A DNA stretch of 64,000 nt from Lentzea sp. NEAU-D7 (GCF_026242055.1 NZ_JAPJDL010000011.1:186001-250000), one strand, 5' to 3'. Counted from the stretch's first letter, positions 24,852 through 34,021 are shown. Numbers and translations: made by a program. Notes: generated by a model not told the origin, from the sequence alone.

Positions 24852-25451
24852 ATGCCAATCGTCTCTCCCGGTTTCACCGGGCGACGCCAGTCACCGGACG
24901 TGCAGCTGCCGCCCGGTCAGTACCTGGCGGAGGACTTCCCCGTCCTCACGGCGGGACCGACGCCGCGCGTGCCGACCGACCGGTGGCAGTTCACGATCAA
25001 CACCGAGGCCGGTCAGCGGTACGACTGGTCGTGGCAGCAGCTGGTGGAGCTGCCCGCGGAGAAGATCACGACGGACATCCACTGCGTCACCAAGTGGTCC
25101 AAGCTGGGCACCCGCTGGAAGGGCGTCTCGCTGGACGTGCTGCTGGAGGACGTCGAGACGGCCGCCGACTTCGCGCTCGTCCAGTCCTACGGCGGCTACA
25201 CCACGAACCTGCCGCTGGAGGACCTGGTCGACGGCCAGGCGTGGATCGCGTACCGGTACGACGGCGACGAGCTCACGCCCGAACACGGCGGGCCGGCGCG
25301 GTTGCTGGTGCCGCACCTGTACTTCTGGAAGTCGGCGAAGTGGGTCCGCGGGATCCAGCTGCTGCTCGAGGACGAACCCGGCTTCTGGGAAAGCGCGGGC
25401 TACCACGACTACGGAGACCCATGGCGCGAGCAGCGGTATCAGGGCGACTGA
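24852..25451 (+). CDS. Sulfite oxidase-like molybdopterin oxidoreductase
   Basis: 199 residues covering just the molybdopterin-binding domain of the sulfite oxidase/YedY superfamily: IHCVTKWSKLGTRWKGVSL contains the Cys that ligates molybdenum, and SYGGYTTNLPLEDL and ARLLVPHLYFWKSAKWV are typical of the COG2041 short form. No Tat signal, so cytoplasmic. The adjacent reductase (31-nt gene overlap) would feed it electrons. A TCTACT box 6 nt upstream of the ATG suggests a leaderless start. Substrate unknown; S- or N-oxide reduction is plausible. Confidence 0.9.
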   Translation: MPIVSPGFTGRRQSPDVQLPPGQYLAEDFPVLTAGPTPRVPTDRWQFTINTEAGQRYDWSWQQLVELPAEKITTDIHCVTKWSKLGTRWKGVSLDVLLEDVETAADFALVQSYGGYTTNLPLEDLVDGQAWIAYRYDGDELTPEHGGPARLLVPHLYFWKSAKWVRGIQLLLEDEPGFWESAGYHDYGDPWREQRYQGD

Positions 25452-26161
25452 CCTGGCGGGTGGCCGAACTGGCCGAGGCCACCGACATCACGAAGAGCGC
25501 GCGCAGCCTGGTGTTCGACGTGCCCGGCTGGCCGGGACACCTGCCGGGCCAGCACGTCGACGTGCGCCTGACCGCCGAGGACGGCTACTCGGTGCAGCGC
25601 AGCTACTCGATCTCCTCCGCACCGGACGGGGAGCGGTTCGAGCTGAGCGTGCAGCGAGTTGAGGACGGCGAGGTGTCGCCGTACCTGTGCGACGCGCTCT
25701 CACCCGGCGACCGGATCGAGCTGCGCGGCCCGGTCGGCGGCTGGTTCGTCTGGCGTGCGACCGACCAGGCGCCGGTCACGCTCGTGGCGGGCGGATCGGG
25801 CATCGCACCGCTGATGGCGATGATCCGCACGCGGGCCGCGGAGGGCAGCAGGGTGCCGTTCCGGCTGATCTACTCGGTGCGCACGCCCGAGGACGTCTAC
25901 TACGCCGACGAGCTGCGCCGGCGTGCGCGCGAGGACGGCGGCCTCGACGTCCACCTCGTGCACACCCGCCAGGCCCCGGAAGGCTCGCCGCACCCACCCG
26001 GGCGCCTCGGCCTGGCCACGCTCAACACCCACGCCTGGCCCGCCGACTTCAGCCCGAACGTCTTCGTGTGCGGGCCGACCGGGTTCGTCGAGACGGTGTC
26101 CGACATCTTCGTGGCGCTGGGCCACGACCCCCGCCGCGTCCGCACCGAACGCTTCGGCTGA
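25421..26161 (+). CDS. Flavin/NAD(P)H oxidoreductase (ferredoxin reductase family)
   Basis: 246 residues: FAD domain with RSYSISSAP, NAD(P) domain with AGGSGIAPLMAMI and CGPTGFVE, and no C-terminal iron-sulfur domain. The ATG lies inside the last 31 bp of the molybdo-oxidoreductase gene, so the two are tightly coupled, and it is the likely electron donor for that enzyme. Confidence 0.92.
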   Translation: MARAAVSGRLTWRVAELAEATDITKSARSLVFDVPGWPGHLPGQHVDVRLTAEDGYSVQRSYSISSAPDGERFELSVQRVEDGEVSPYLCDALSPGDRIELRGPVGGWFVWRATDQAPVTLVAGGSGIAPLMAMIRTRAAEGSRVPFRLIYSVRTPEDVYYADELRRRAREDGGLDVHLVHTRQAPEGSPHPPGRLGLATLNTHAWPADFSPNVFVCGPTGFVETVSDIFVALGHDPRRVRTERFG

Positions 26162-26174
26162 CAGGAGAGCACCG

Positions 26175-26432
26175 ATGAGCCACGTGGACGGGAACGCGCT
26201 GGCGGGAGACCTCCGCGAGATCTTCGCGGTGGACCTGACCGCCGCGACCGGGCAGTGCTCGGGCTGCGGGTACAAGGGCCCGGTGGCGAGCCTGCGCGTC
26301 TACCAGAGCGCTCCGGGCACCGTCGCGCGCTGCCCGCACTGCGAGGAGGTCGTGCTGCGGCTGGTGCGCGGACGCGACCGCGCGTGGCTGGACCTGCGCG
26401 GCACGGTGAGCCTGGAGATCCCGCTGCCGTGA
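26175..26432 (+). CDS. DUF6510 small zinc-ribbon-like protein
   Basis: 85 residues with two Cys pairs, CSGC (about 34-37) and CPHC (about 58-61), the layout of a small zinc ribbon. It begins MSHVDGNALAGDLREIF, matching the DUF6510 family often found beside sulfite-oxidase-like operons in actinobacteria (family recollection). A GGAGAG site precedes the ATG. Probably an accessory factor; role unknown. Confidence 0.82.
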   Translation: MSHVDGNALAGDLREIFAVDLTAATGQCSGCGYKGPVASLRVYQSAPGTVARCPHCEEVVLRLVRGRDRAWLDLRGTVSLEIPLP

Positions 26433-27082
26433 GGGGAACGACGAACCTGGCCTGCCGGGCGGTGCTGTTCGACATGGACGGTGTGCTGACCGACTCGACG
26501 GTCGCCGCCGAACGCGCGTGGACGCAGTGGGCGCACGAGTTCGGTGTGGACCCGGACGAGGTGCTGCGCGGCCTGCACGGCCGTCGTGCGGCGGACACCG
26601 TCCGCATGCACGTACCCGCCTCCGAGCAGGCCGGCGCGTTGCGGCGGATCAACGAGATCGAGGTCGCCGACGCCGGCTCGACCGCCCCGATCCCCGGAGC
26701 CCGCGAACTGGTGGACTCCCTGCCGGGGAACTGGGCCCTGGTCACGTCCGCTCCGCCCGAGCTGCTCGCGGTCCGGCTGGCCGCGGTGGGGATCCCGTTG
26801 CCTCCGGTGGTCATCAACGGCGACGACGTCACGCACGGCAAGCCCGACCCCGAGGGCTACCTGAAGGCCGCGGGCAAGCTCGGGCTGCCGATCGGGGAGT
26901 GCCTCGTCTTCGAGGACAGCGGCAACGGGGTCGCCGCGGGTCTCGCCGCCGAGGCCGCCACCGTGGTCGGCGTCGGCACCGGCGCCCTGCACACGCCCGC
27001 GCCCGTCGTCGTGCCTGACCTGCGGGCCGTCCGGTGGACCGGGCACGGCATCGAGGTGACCGAGGACCTTCGCGCCTCTTGA
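26429..27082 (+). CDS. HAD family sugar-phosphatase-like hydrolase
   Basis: 217 residues. HAD motif I FDMDGVLTDS, motif II near LVTSA, motif III Lys in HGKPDPEGYLKAA and motif IV FEDSGNGVAAG, with a small alpha-helical cap after motif I (GRRAADTV). This is the beta-phosphoglucomutase/sugar-phosphatase subgroup. The GTG start overlaps the stop of the DUF6510 gene (GTGA). Confidence 0.9.
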   Translation: MRGTTNLACRAVLFDMDGVLTDSTVAAERAWTQWAHEFGVDPDEVLRGLHGRRAADTVRMHVPASEQAGALRRINEIEVADAGSTAPIPGARELVDSLPGNWALVTSAPPELLAVRLAAVGIPLPPVVINGDDVTHGKPDPEGYLKAAGKLGLPIGECLVFEDSGNGVAAGLAAEAATVVGVGTGALHTPAPVVVPDLRAVRWTGHGIEVTEDLRAS

Positions 27083-27165
27083 CGTCCCGGAAACTTGTCC
27101 GGTTTGACATGCCCGATACCTCCGTTCGGCCGTAGCCCGGCTTCCGAGCCGTGTGCGTGGATGTA

Positions 27166-27179
27166 TGGGAGCGCTCTTA
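27166..27179. promoter_or_regulatory. LacI-type operator before the GH2 gene
   Basis: TGGGAGCGCTCTTA, with GAGCGCTC as the palindromic core (27169-27176). It is one of five related sites in the 27-35 kb locus and lies 33 bp before the GH2 start. Confidence 0.7.
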
Positions 27180-27190
27180 CAACGTTGTAA
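27177..27190. promoter_or_regulatory. Second operator, perfect 14-bp palindrome
   Basis: TTACAACGTTGTAA is exactly self-complementary with the central CG typical of LacI-family operators, and it shares its first three bases with the GGGAGCGCTC site. Unlike the other sites it occurs once in the window, suggesting input from a second regulator encoded elsewhere. Confidence 0.6.
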
Positions 27191-27211
27191 AAACGAAGGG
27201 GATCTTCGCTG

Positions 27212-30200
27212 ATGAAGAAAGCCGCCCCCGTACTCGTCGCTCTGCTGCTGGCGCTGGGGATAGCGCCCGGACTGCCGTCCGCGAGTGCCGCCGAGCCGGT
27301 GCACGGCCTGAAGGGCGAGTACTTCAGCATGTCGGCACCGGGCGCGCGGGACTTCGCGACCCTGGGTGGCACCGTGCTGGACGCCGACATCAACCAGGGT
27401 GACCTGACCGGCGTCTTCGGGTTCCTCAACGGTCGCACCGAACACACGACGGCGCGCTGGACCGGGCAGATCGCGGTGCCGCAGACCGGCGACTACACCT
27501 TCCACGCCGTCGGGGACAACGGGTTCCGGCTGCTGATCGACGACAAACCCGTGATCGACCACTGGGTCGGCGACTGGGACCGCGAGCAGACCAGCGCGCC
27601 GGTGACGCTCACCGCCGGGCGCCAGTACGCCTTCAAGCTGGAGATGTTCCAGGACGTCGGCGGCGCCAACATGTTCCTGCGCTGGTCGAGCGCGACCACG
27701 CCCAAGCAGATCGTGCCGGAGTCCGCGTTCACGCCGCCCGCCGACTTCCAGGTCGTGCCGCGCACGGCCGGCGTCTCGAAGGACGGTCGCACCCTCACCG
27801 CGGACTTCGGTGGCCGCGTCACAGGGGCGAACGACCTCAAGGACCACCTGCGGGTGGACGTCGACGCCACCCCGATGCCGATCTCGGTGATCACCACCAG
27901 CCGCGACCGCGTCACCATCAGGCTGGCCGAGCGGGTGCTGAAGGGCCAAAGGGTCCGGATCTACTACGACGGCGCCGGCGCCCTCGCGGTCGACGGCAAG
28001 AAGGTCGAGAAGACCGCGCGCACGGTCGGCAACGTCTCCACGGAACGGCTCAGGACGCCGTGGGGCGAGAAGGTCGACACCCGCAACCCGTTGCCGGAGT
28101 ACCCGAGGCCGCAGCTGGAACGCGACAAGTGGCTCAACCTCAACGGCCCGTGGGAGTTCGCGGCCGCCAAGGCGGGTGAGCAGCCGGTGTTCGGCAAGAA
28201 GCTGCGCGAGAAGGTCGTCGTGCCCTACCCGATCGAGTCGCAGCTCTCCGGGCTCGAACGGCACGAGGACCACATGTTCTACCGCCGCACGGTCAGCGTG
28301 CCGCACGACTGGCGGATCGGGTCCGGGCAACGGCTGAAGCTCAACTTCGGCGCGGTCGACTACCACGCGAAGGTCTGGGTGAACGGCAAGCTGGTCGCCG
28401 AGCACACCGGCGGCTACACGGCGTTCAGCGCGGACATCACCGACGTGCTCAAGCGCGGTGAGCAGGAGATCGTCGTCGCGGTCACCGACACCACCGGCCC
28501 GCACCAGCCCAAGGGCAAGCAGTCGCCCAACCCCAGCGGCATCTTCTACACGCCGTCGTCGGGCATCTGGCAGACCGTGTGGATGGAACCGGTGGCCGAC
28601 AAGGGGATCGACGAGATCAGGACGACCCCGGACCTCGCCACCAGCTCGCTGGCCGTCGAGGTCAAGTCCGCCGGCAACGCCACCGTCACCGCGGTCGCGA
28701 AGGATGCCAAGGGCAAGCAGGTCGGCACCGTCACCGGACCGGCCAACACCAAGCTGACGCTGCCGGTGCCCGACCCGCACCTGTGGACTCCGGACGACCC
28801 GTACCTGTACAAGCTCGACGTCACGCTCGGCAGGGACAAGGTCAAGAGCTACTTCGGCATGCGGTCCACCGGGATCGCGAACGTCGGCGGCACGCCGAAG
28901 CTGACGCTCAACGGCCAGCCGATCTTCTCGCTGATGCAGCTCGACCAGGGCTTCTACCCGGACGGCCTGAACACCGCGCCGAGCGACGAGGCCCTCGTGT
29001 TCGACCTCAAGGCGCAGAAGGACCTCGGCTTCAACTCCGTCCGCAAGCACATCAAGGCCGAACCCGCCCGCTGGTACTACCACGCGGACCGGCTCGGACT
29101 GCTGGTGTGGCAGGACTTCGTGTCCGTCGAGGACGGCAGCAACCCCGTGGCGCAGCAGGCTTTCCTCAAGGAGAGCCGCGAGCTGATGCAGCAGATGCAC
29201 AACCACCCGTCGATCTACGCGTGGATCGTGTTCAACGAGGGCTGGGGCGAGTGGGACCGCACCGTCACCGGCCAGATCACCGACGACGTCAAGGCGGCCG
29301 ACCCGAGCCGGGTCGTCAGCGCGCACAGCGGCGTGAACTGCTGCGCCTCCAAGGGCGACAGCGGCAAGGGCGACGTCATCGACCACCACGACTACAACAA
29401 CACCGACCCGGCCCGCCCGGACGGCAAGCGCGTCGTGATGGACGGCGAGCACGGCGGCTTCACGCTGCGCACGCCCGGACACCAGTGGCCCGGTGCGCCG
29501 ATCGCCATCTACAGCGGCGTGCCGGACAAGGCGGCGCTGACGGCGAAGTACGTCGACAACACCCGCACGTTCTACCTGGGGCAGGCGCGCCAGGAGATGT
29601 CCGCGTCGGTCTACACGCAGGTCACCGACCTGGAGGGCGAGCTCAACGGCCTCTGGACCTACGACCGCAAGCGCATCAAGGTCGACCCCGGTCCCGTCCG
29701 GGAGATCAACCGGCGGGTGATCGAGGCCGGGGCCAACGCCGGCAAGCCGTACCCGTACGCGGGCAGCGGTGAGTGGAAGCTGAACGAGACCGGCGGAACG
29801 ACGGCGAAGGACTCCAAGGGCGCCAACCCGCTCACGCTCAGCCCGACCGGCGCCACCTGGAAGGACGGCGCGCTGGAGCTGCGCAACGGCTCGGCGGAGA
29901 CCTACGGCCCGGTCGTCGACACGACCAAGGACTACACGGTGTCCGCGAAGGTGCGCCTGGACGAGCTGCCCGGCAACTACGCCTCCGCGGTGAGCCAGGA
30001 CGGCCGTCAGTCGGAGAACCCCTTCTACCTGCAGTACGGCCAGGGCGCGTTCGCCTTCAGCACGCCCGGTGGCAACCGGGCGCGCTACGAGATCACGCCG
30101 GAGATCGGCCGCTGGTACGAGCTGAAGGGCGAGCGGAAGGGCGGCGAGATCCGGCTCTACCTCGACGGTGCGCTGGTCGCCACGGCGGCGGCGGGACCCG

Positions 30201-30304
30201 CCATCGAGAGCACCGGCGCGTTCGCGGTGGGACGAGCCAAGTACAACGGCCAGAACGTGGACTTCTGGCGAGGCGCGATCAAGGACGTGGTCGTCACCTC
30301 TTGA
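27212..30304 (+). CDS. Secreted glycoside hydrolase family 2 protein with PA14 and LamG domains
   Basis: 1030 residues. Signal peptide (about 1-26, ending SASA), PA14 domain (about 30-165, GEYFSMS to RWSSATTPKQIVP), GH2 sugar-binding and Ig-like domains (about 285-560), TIM barrel with the acid/base Glu in VFNEGWGEWD and a probable nucleophile Glu in VMDGEHGGF, then a C-terminal concanavalin/LamG domain (about 850-1030, YTVSAKVRLDE, VGRAKYNGQNVDFWRGAIKDV). It resembles exported beta-galactosidase/beta-glucuronidase-type enzymes acting on plant or fungal polysaccharide; linkage specificity is not readable. Controlled by the LacI protein encoded downstream. Confidence 0.92.
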   Translation: MKKAAPVLVALLLALGIAPGLPSASAAEPVHGLKGEYFSMSAPGARDFATLGGTVLDADINQGDLTGVFGFLNGRTEHTTARWTGQIAVPQTGDYTFHAVGDNGFRLLIDDKPVIDHWVGDWDREQTSAPVTLTAGRQYAFKLEMFQDVGGANMFLRWSSATTPKQIVPESAFTPPADFQVVPRTAGVSKDGRTLTADFGGRVTGANDLKDHLRVDVDATPMPISVITTSRDRVTIRLAERVLKGQRVRIYYDGAGALAVDGKKVEKTARTVGNVSTERLRTPWGEKVDTRNPLPEYPRPQLERDKWLNLNGPWEFAAAKAGEQPVFGKKLREKVVVPYPIESQLSGLERHEDHMFYRRTVSVPHDWRIGSGQRLKLNFGAVDYHAKVWVNGKLVAEHTGGYTAFSADITDVLKRGEQEIVVAVTDTTGPHQPKGKQSPNPSGIFYTPSSGIWQTVWMEPVADKGIDEIRTTPDLATSSLAVEVKSAGNATVTAVAKDAKGKQVGTVTGPANTKLTLPVPDPHLWTPDDPYLYKLDVTLGRDKVKSYFGMRSTGIANVGGTPKLTLNGQPIFSLMQLDQGFYPDGLNTAPSDEALVFDLKAQKDLGFNSVRKHIKAEPARWYYHADRLGLLVWQDFVSVEDGSNPVAQQAFLKESRELMQQMHNHPSIYAWIVFNEGWGEWDRTVTGQITDDVKAADPSRVVSAHSGVNCCASKGDSGKGDVIDHHDYNNTDPARPDGKRVVMDGEHGGFTLRTPGHQWPGAPIAIYSGVPDKAALTAKYVDNTRTFYLGQARQEMSASVYTQVTDLEGELNGLWTYDRKRIKVDPGPVREINRRVIEAGANAGKPYPYAGSGEWKLNETGGTTAKDSKGANPLTLSPTGATWKDGALELRNGSAETYGPVVDTTKDYTVSAKVRLDELPGNYASAVSQDGRQSENPFYLQYGQGAFAFSTPGGNRARYEITPEIGRWYELKGERKGGEIRLYLDGALVATAAAGPAIESTGAFAVGRAKYNGQNVDFWRGAIKDVVVTS

Positions 30305-30309
30305 TGTTG

Positions 30310-30323
30310 GGAGAACGCTCTCC
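30310..30323. promoter_or_regulatory. LacI-type operator before the lacI gene (autoregulation)
   Basis: GGAGAACGCTCTCC, one base away from the perfect palindrome GGAGAGCGCTCTCC. It lies just upstream of the TACAAC -10 box (30332-30337) of the regulator gene, inside the core promoter. Confidence 0.8.
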
Positions 30324-30343
30324 TCACGTGGTACAACCGGTGC

Positions 30344-31357
30344 ATGAGCAGGGTCGCACCCACGTTGGAGGACGTCGCCCGAGTCGCGGGCGTGTCCCGC
30401 GCGACGGTGTCCCGGGTCGTCAACGGGACGCGCAACGTCGATCCTGAGCTCCAGGAGACGGTGCGCAACGCGATCGAGCAGACCGGGTACACGCCCAACC
30501 GCGTGGCCCGGTCTCTCGTCACGCGCCGCACCGGCACGGTCGCGCTGGTGATCTCCGGCGCGGGCGGGGGATCGGACGTGTTCACCGACCCGTTCTTCGG
30601 CCGGGTGACGGCGGGCGTGGTCGACTTCCTGCGCGGCCACAGCGTGCACCCGGTGCTCATGCTCGCCGACTCCGACCACGCGCGGACCGAGGTCGTCGAG
30701 TTCCTCAGACAGGGCAGCGCCGACGGCGCGCTGCTGGTGTCCACCCACCCGGCCGACCCGCTGCCCGCGCGGTTGCTGGAGGCCGGCGTCCCCTCCGTGC
30801 TCTACGCGCGGCCCGGCAGGCCGATGCCGATCGGCTACGTCGACATGGACCACCGCGCGGGCGGGCGGCTCGCCGCCGACCACCTGGTCGCGGCGGGGCG
30901 GTACAACATCGCCACCATCTCCGGCCCGATGGACGTGCTGGCGAGCCAGGACCGGCACGCCGGCTTCCGCGACGCCATGGCCCGCCACGGCTTCCCGTAC
31001 GTCCCGACCGCCGAGGGCGGCTTCACCGCCGAGAGCGGCGCGGCCGCGATGCACCGGCTGCTCACCGAGTGCCCCGACCTCGACGCCGTGTTCGCCGCGA
31101 ACGACCTGATGGCGCAGGCGGCAGTGGACGTGCTGCTGGAGCACGGCCTGCGCGTGCCGGAGGACGTCGCCGTGGTCGGGTTCGACGACAGCGCGCCGGC
31201 GCTGGCCTGCCGCCCGCAGCTCACCACGATCCGGCAGCCGGTGGAGCGCATGGCCGCTCAGATGGCCGACCTGTTGCTCGCGGAGCTGGAAAAACCGGGA
31301 CAACGGCCGAGATCCGTCATCTTCGAACCGGAACTCGTCGTACGGGCCTCTGCCTGA
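30344..31357 (+). CDS. LacI family transcriptional regulator
   Basis: 337 residues. Canonical LacI headpiece (TLEDVARVAGVSRATVSRVVNG), hinge helix (NRVARSLVTRRT) and periplasmic-binding-protein-like sensor with VFAANDLMAQ and VAVVGFDDS. It sits between its likely targets and a GAGAGCGCTCTC-type site precedes its own gene, so it is the natural local regulator of the four secreted proteins. CebR of Streptomyces, which senses cello-oligosaccharides, binds the related TGGGAGCGCTCCCA. The ATG lies 6 nt after TACAAC, suggesting a leaderless mRNA. Confidence 0.95.
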   Translation: MSRVAPTLEDVARVAGVSRATVSRVVNGTRNVDPELQETVRNAIEQTGYTPNRVARSLVTRRTGTVALVISGAGGGSDVFTDPFFGRVTAGVVDFLRGHSVHPVLMLADSDHARTEVVEFLRQGSADGALLVSTHPADPLPARLLEAGVPSVLYARPGRPMPIGYVDMDHRAGGRLAADHLVAAGRYNIATISGPMDVLASQDRHAGFRDAMARHGFPYVPTAEGGFTAESGAAAMHRLLTECPDLDAVFAANDLMAQAAVDVLLEHGLRVPEDVAVVGFDDSAPALACRPQLTTIRQPVERMAAQMADLLLAELEKPGQRPRSVIFEPELVVRASA

Positions 31358-31386
31358 TTGACCTGTTCGACACCCGGCGTTAACGT
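31358..31386 (+). promoter_or_regulatory. Promoter of the F5/8-beta-helix gene
   Basis: -35 TTGACC (31358-31363), 17-bp spacer, -10 TAACGT (31381-31386). The predicted start of transcription falls inside the operator at 31391-31406. The same -10 and 17-bp spacing recur in the promoter at 35068-35096. Confidence 0.75.
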
Positions 31387-31390
31387 CCCT

Positions 31391-31406
31391 TGGGAGAGCG
31401 CTCTCA
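31391..31406. promoter_or_regulatory. LacI-type operator before the F5/8-beta-helix gene
   Basis: TGGGAGAGCGCTCTCA, core GAGAGCGCTCTC (31394-31405). It overlaps the predicted transcription start, a classical repression position. Confidence 0.85.
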
Positions 31407-31452
31407 CGCCCCTGTCCAAGGCTTTCAGCCCTTCCCCCCGTCAGGCAGGACC

Positions 31453-33651
31453 ATGGGCTCAACCCTGTCCAGGGCCGCCGCGTTCGCCGCTGCCGCTCTG
31501 TGTCTCGTGACCACGATCAGCGCCACCTCGCAAGCGGGAGCCGCCGCGTGCGGCACCTCCAACGCCGCCCTCAACCGCCCCGCCACCGCGTCCTCGACGG
31601 AGAACGGCGGCACGCCCGCGTCGGCGGCCGTCGACGGCAACGCGGGCACGCGCTGGTCGTCGCAGTTCTCCGACCCGCAGTGGCTGCAGGTCGACCTCGG
31701 CTCCACGCAGGAGGTCTGCCGCGTCTCCCTGAGCTGGGAAGGCGCGTACGGCAAGGCCTTCCAGGTCCAGGTGACCGACAACGCCGCCGACTCCGCGTCG
31801 TGGCGCAACGTCTACTCGACCACGACCGGCACCGGCGGCACGCAGTCCGTCGACGTCACCGGGTCCGGCCGCTACCTGCGCGTCCTCGGCACGCAGCGCG
31901 GTACCGGCTACGGCTATTCCCTGTGGGAGCTCGGAGTCTTCACCACCACGCCCGACACCCCCGGCGTCACGCCGACGGACCCGCGCAACCCGGACTTCGG
32001 CCCGAACGTGCACGTCTACGGTCCGGGCTCCTCGCAGTCGGAGATGCAGTCGCGACTCGACTCCATCGCGACGCAGATGAGGACCAACCAGTTCGGTCCG
32101 CAGCGGCACGCCGTGCTGTTCAAGCCGGGCAGCTACAACGCTGATGTGAACCTCCGGTTCTACACGCAGATCGTCGGTCTCGGCCTGATGCCGGACGACG
32201 TGAACATCAACGGGCACATCCGCGTCGAGGCCGACTGGCTGCAGCAGGGCAACGACCCGAACAACCTCGGCAACGCGACGCAGAACTTCTGGCGCGGCAC
32301 CGAGAACCTCTCGGTCACGCTGCCTCCGAACCAGATCGAGCGCTGGGCCGTCTCGCAGGCCACCGCGTACCGGCGGATGCACCTGCGCGGCCAGGCGCAC
32401 CTGTGGAACGGCTACGACGGCTGGGCCAGCGGCGGTCTGATCGTGGACAGCAAGATCGACGGCGTGACCGTCTCCGGTTCGCAGCAGCAGTTCCTGACCC
32501 GCAACAGCAACCTCGCCGGCGGCTGGTCGGGGTCGGTGTGGAACATGGTGTTCGCCGGCACGCAGGGCGCCCCGCCCAACCACTTCCCGAACCCGTCGCA
32601 CACGACCGTCGACACCTCGCCGGTGACGCGGGAGAAGCCGTACCTGTACTTCGACAACTCCGGTGAGTACCGGGTCTTCCTGCCCGCGTTGCGCCAGAAC
32701 TCGCGCGGCACGAGCTGGGAGAACGGCAACCCCGGCACGTCGGTGTCGCTCGCGGACTTCTTCGTCGTCAAGCCCGGCACCCCCGCCGCGACGATCAACG
32801 CCGCGCTGGCGCAGGGCAAGCACCTGCTGCTCACGCCGGGCATCCACCAGCTCGACGACACGATCCGGGTCACCCGCCCGAACACCGTCGTGCTGGGCCT
32901 CGGCCTCGCGACGCTGACGCCGACCACCGGCAGGGCCGCGCTGACGACGTCCGATGTGGACGGTGTCAGGCTGGCCGGGTTCCTGGTCGACGCAGGCGTG
33001 CAGAACTCGCCGGTGCTGCTGGAGGTCGGCGACTCCAGCGCGAACTCGCACGCTGCCAACCCGACCTCGCTGCACGACGTGTACCTGCGCGTCGGCGGGT
33101 CGCAGGCCGGCAAGGCGACGGTCAGCATGCGCGTCAACAGCCGCAACACGATCATCGACCACACCTGGGTGTGGCGTGCCGACCACGGCGCGGGCGTCAG
33201 CTGGACCGCGAACCCCGGCCAGAACGGCGTGGTCGTCAACGGCGACAACGTGATCGCGTACGGGTTGTTCGTGGAGCACTACCAGCAGCACAACCTGGTC
33301 TGGAACGGCAACGGCGGCCGCGTCTACCTGTACCAGAACGAGCTGCCGTACGACCCGCCCAACCAGGCCGCGTGGATGAACGGGTCCAAGCGGGGCTGGG
33401 CCGGCTACAAGGTCGCCGACTCGGTGACCACGCACGAGGCGTTCGGTGTCGGCGTGTACGCCTTCAACCAGGCCGATCCGAGCATCGTGACGGACAACGG
33501 CTTCGAGGCGCCGAACCGGCCGGGAGTCCGGTTCACGCACCTCGTGACGGTGTCGCTGGGCGGCGTGGGCACGATCGCCAACGTCATCAACGGCACGGGC
33601 GGTCAGGCGGACCTGGCGAACCAGGTCCGGTACGTCGTGAACTACCCCTGA
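31453..33651 (+). CDS. Secreted F5/8 type C (CBM32) plus right-handed beta-helix protein
   Basis: 732 residues. Signal peptide (about 1-33), a CBM32/discoidin domain (about 38-165: NRPATASSTENGGTPASAAVDG to YSLWELGVF), then about 550 residues of pectate-lyase-like beta-helix (HAVLFKPGSYNADVNLRFYTQI, GKHLLLTPGIHQLDDTIRV, DHTWVWRADHGAGVSW). Homologues are often auto-annotated adenylyl cyclase, which the sequence does not support. The fold suits a polysaccharide lyase or a GH55-like glucanase. Start at ATG 31453 after GGCAGGACC; an upstream start would overlap the operator. Confidence 0.85.
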   Translation: MGSTLSRAAAFAAAALCLVTTISATSQAGAAACGTSNAALNRPATASSTENGGTPASAAVDGNAGTRWSSQFSDPQWLQVDLGSTQEVCRVSLSWEGAYGKAFQVQVTDNAADSASWRNVYSTTTGTGGTQSVDVTGSGRYLRVLGTQRGTGYGYSLWELGVFTTTPDTPGVTPTDPRNPDFGPNVHVYGPGSSQSEMQSRLDSIATQMRTNQFGPQRHAVLFKPGSYNADVNLRFYTQIVGLGLMPDDVNINGHIRVEADWLQQGNDPNNLGNATQNFWRGTENLSVTLPPNQIERWAVSQATAYRRMHLRGQAHLWNGYDGWASGGLIVDSKIDGVTVSGSQQQFLTRNSNLAGGWSGSVWNMVFAGTQGAPPNHFPNPSHTTVDTSPVTREKPYLYFDNSGEYRVFLPALRQNSRGTSWENGNPGTSVSLADFFVVKPGTPAATINAALAQGKHLLLTPGIHQLDDTIRVTRPNTVVLGLGLATLTPTTGRAALTTSDVDGVRLAGFLVDAGVQNSPVLLEVGDSSANSHAANPTSLHDVYLRVGGSQAGKATVSMRVNSRNTIIDHTWVWRADHGAGVSWTANPGQNGVVVNGDNVIAYGLFVEHYQQHNLVWNGNGGRVYLYQNELPYDPPNQAAWMNGSKRGWAGYKVADSVTTHEAFGVGVYAFNQADPSIVTDNGFEAPNRPGVRFTHLVTVSLGGVGTIANVINGTGGQADLANQVRYVVNYP

Positions 33652-33689
33652 CCGGGCCAGGTGAGCTGATCCCTGCGAGATGACTCGAC

Positions 33690-33720
33690 GGACGCCGCGA
33701 TCTCCTCGGTCGCGGCGTCC
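33690..33720 (+). terminator. Terminator after the beta-helix gene
   Basis: GGACGCCGCGA (33690-33700) pairs perfectly with TCGCGGCGTCC (33710-33720) over a 9-nt loop, followed by a moderately T-rich stretch. Confidence 0.7.
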
Positions 33721-34021
33721 GTTCCGTTTCGCTGTTCACCGCGAGCGAGCTCGGTGGCCTGGTCCCGGTGCTGGTGGCCGGCGTGCACGCCGGTGGTCGG
33801 CAGCCCGGCCCGCTCGCGCGACTGCCGCAGGTGCACCGGCTCGGCCGAGTTCGAGGTCCTGAGCGCTGCTGCGAGCCCGGCGAGCGCGGGTGGCGCGCCG
33901 TCGAGTGCGGGCAGAACCGCTTGTTCGCCGGGATCATCCGCTGGACCCGTGCCGTGTCCGCGGCGTTGAACGCGGGAGAGCGGGCGTGGTGCACCCCCGG
34001 CCAACAGCGGCAACGCGGAAA
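33721..34021. other. Spacer without a convincing gene
   Basis: About 300 bp between the terminators of the beta-helix and DUF1996 genes. Short open frames exist on both strands, but none has a ribosome site, a domain or a natural start; the minus frame that stays open longest runs in from the DUF1996 coding region. It may hold gene remnants, but I cannot name any. Confidence 0.5.

Noticed and set aside
26300-31462. 1720-residue open frame on the minus strand opposite the GH2 and lacI genes
   Set aside because: A GC-rich antisense frame with repetitive Arg/Val/Asp content and no domain; the plus-strand genes there are unambiguous.
31453-33651. Adenylyl cyclase annotation often attached to homologues
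   Set aside because: No cyclase domain is visible; the protein is a signal peptide, CBM32 and beta-helix.
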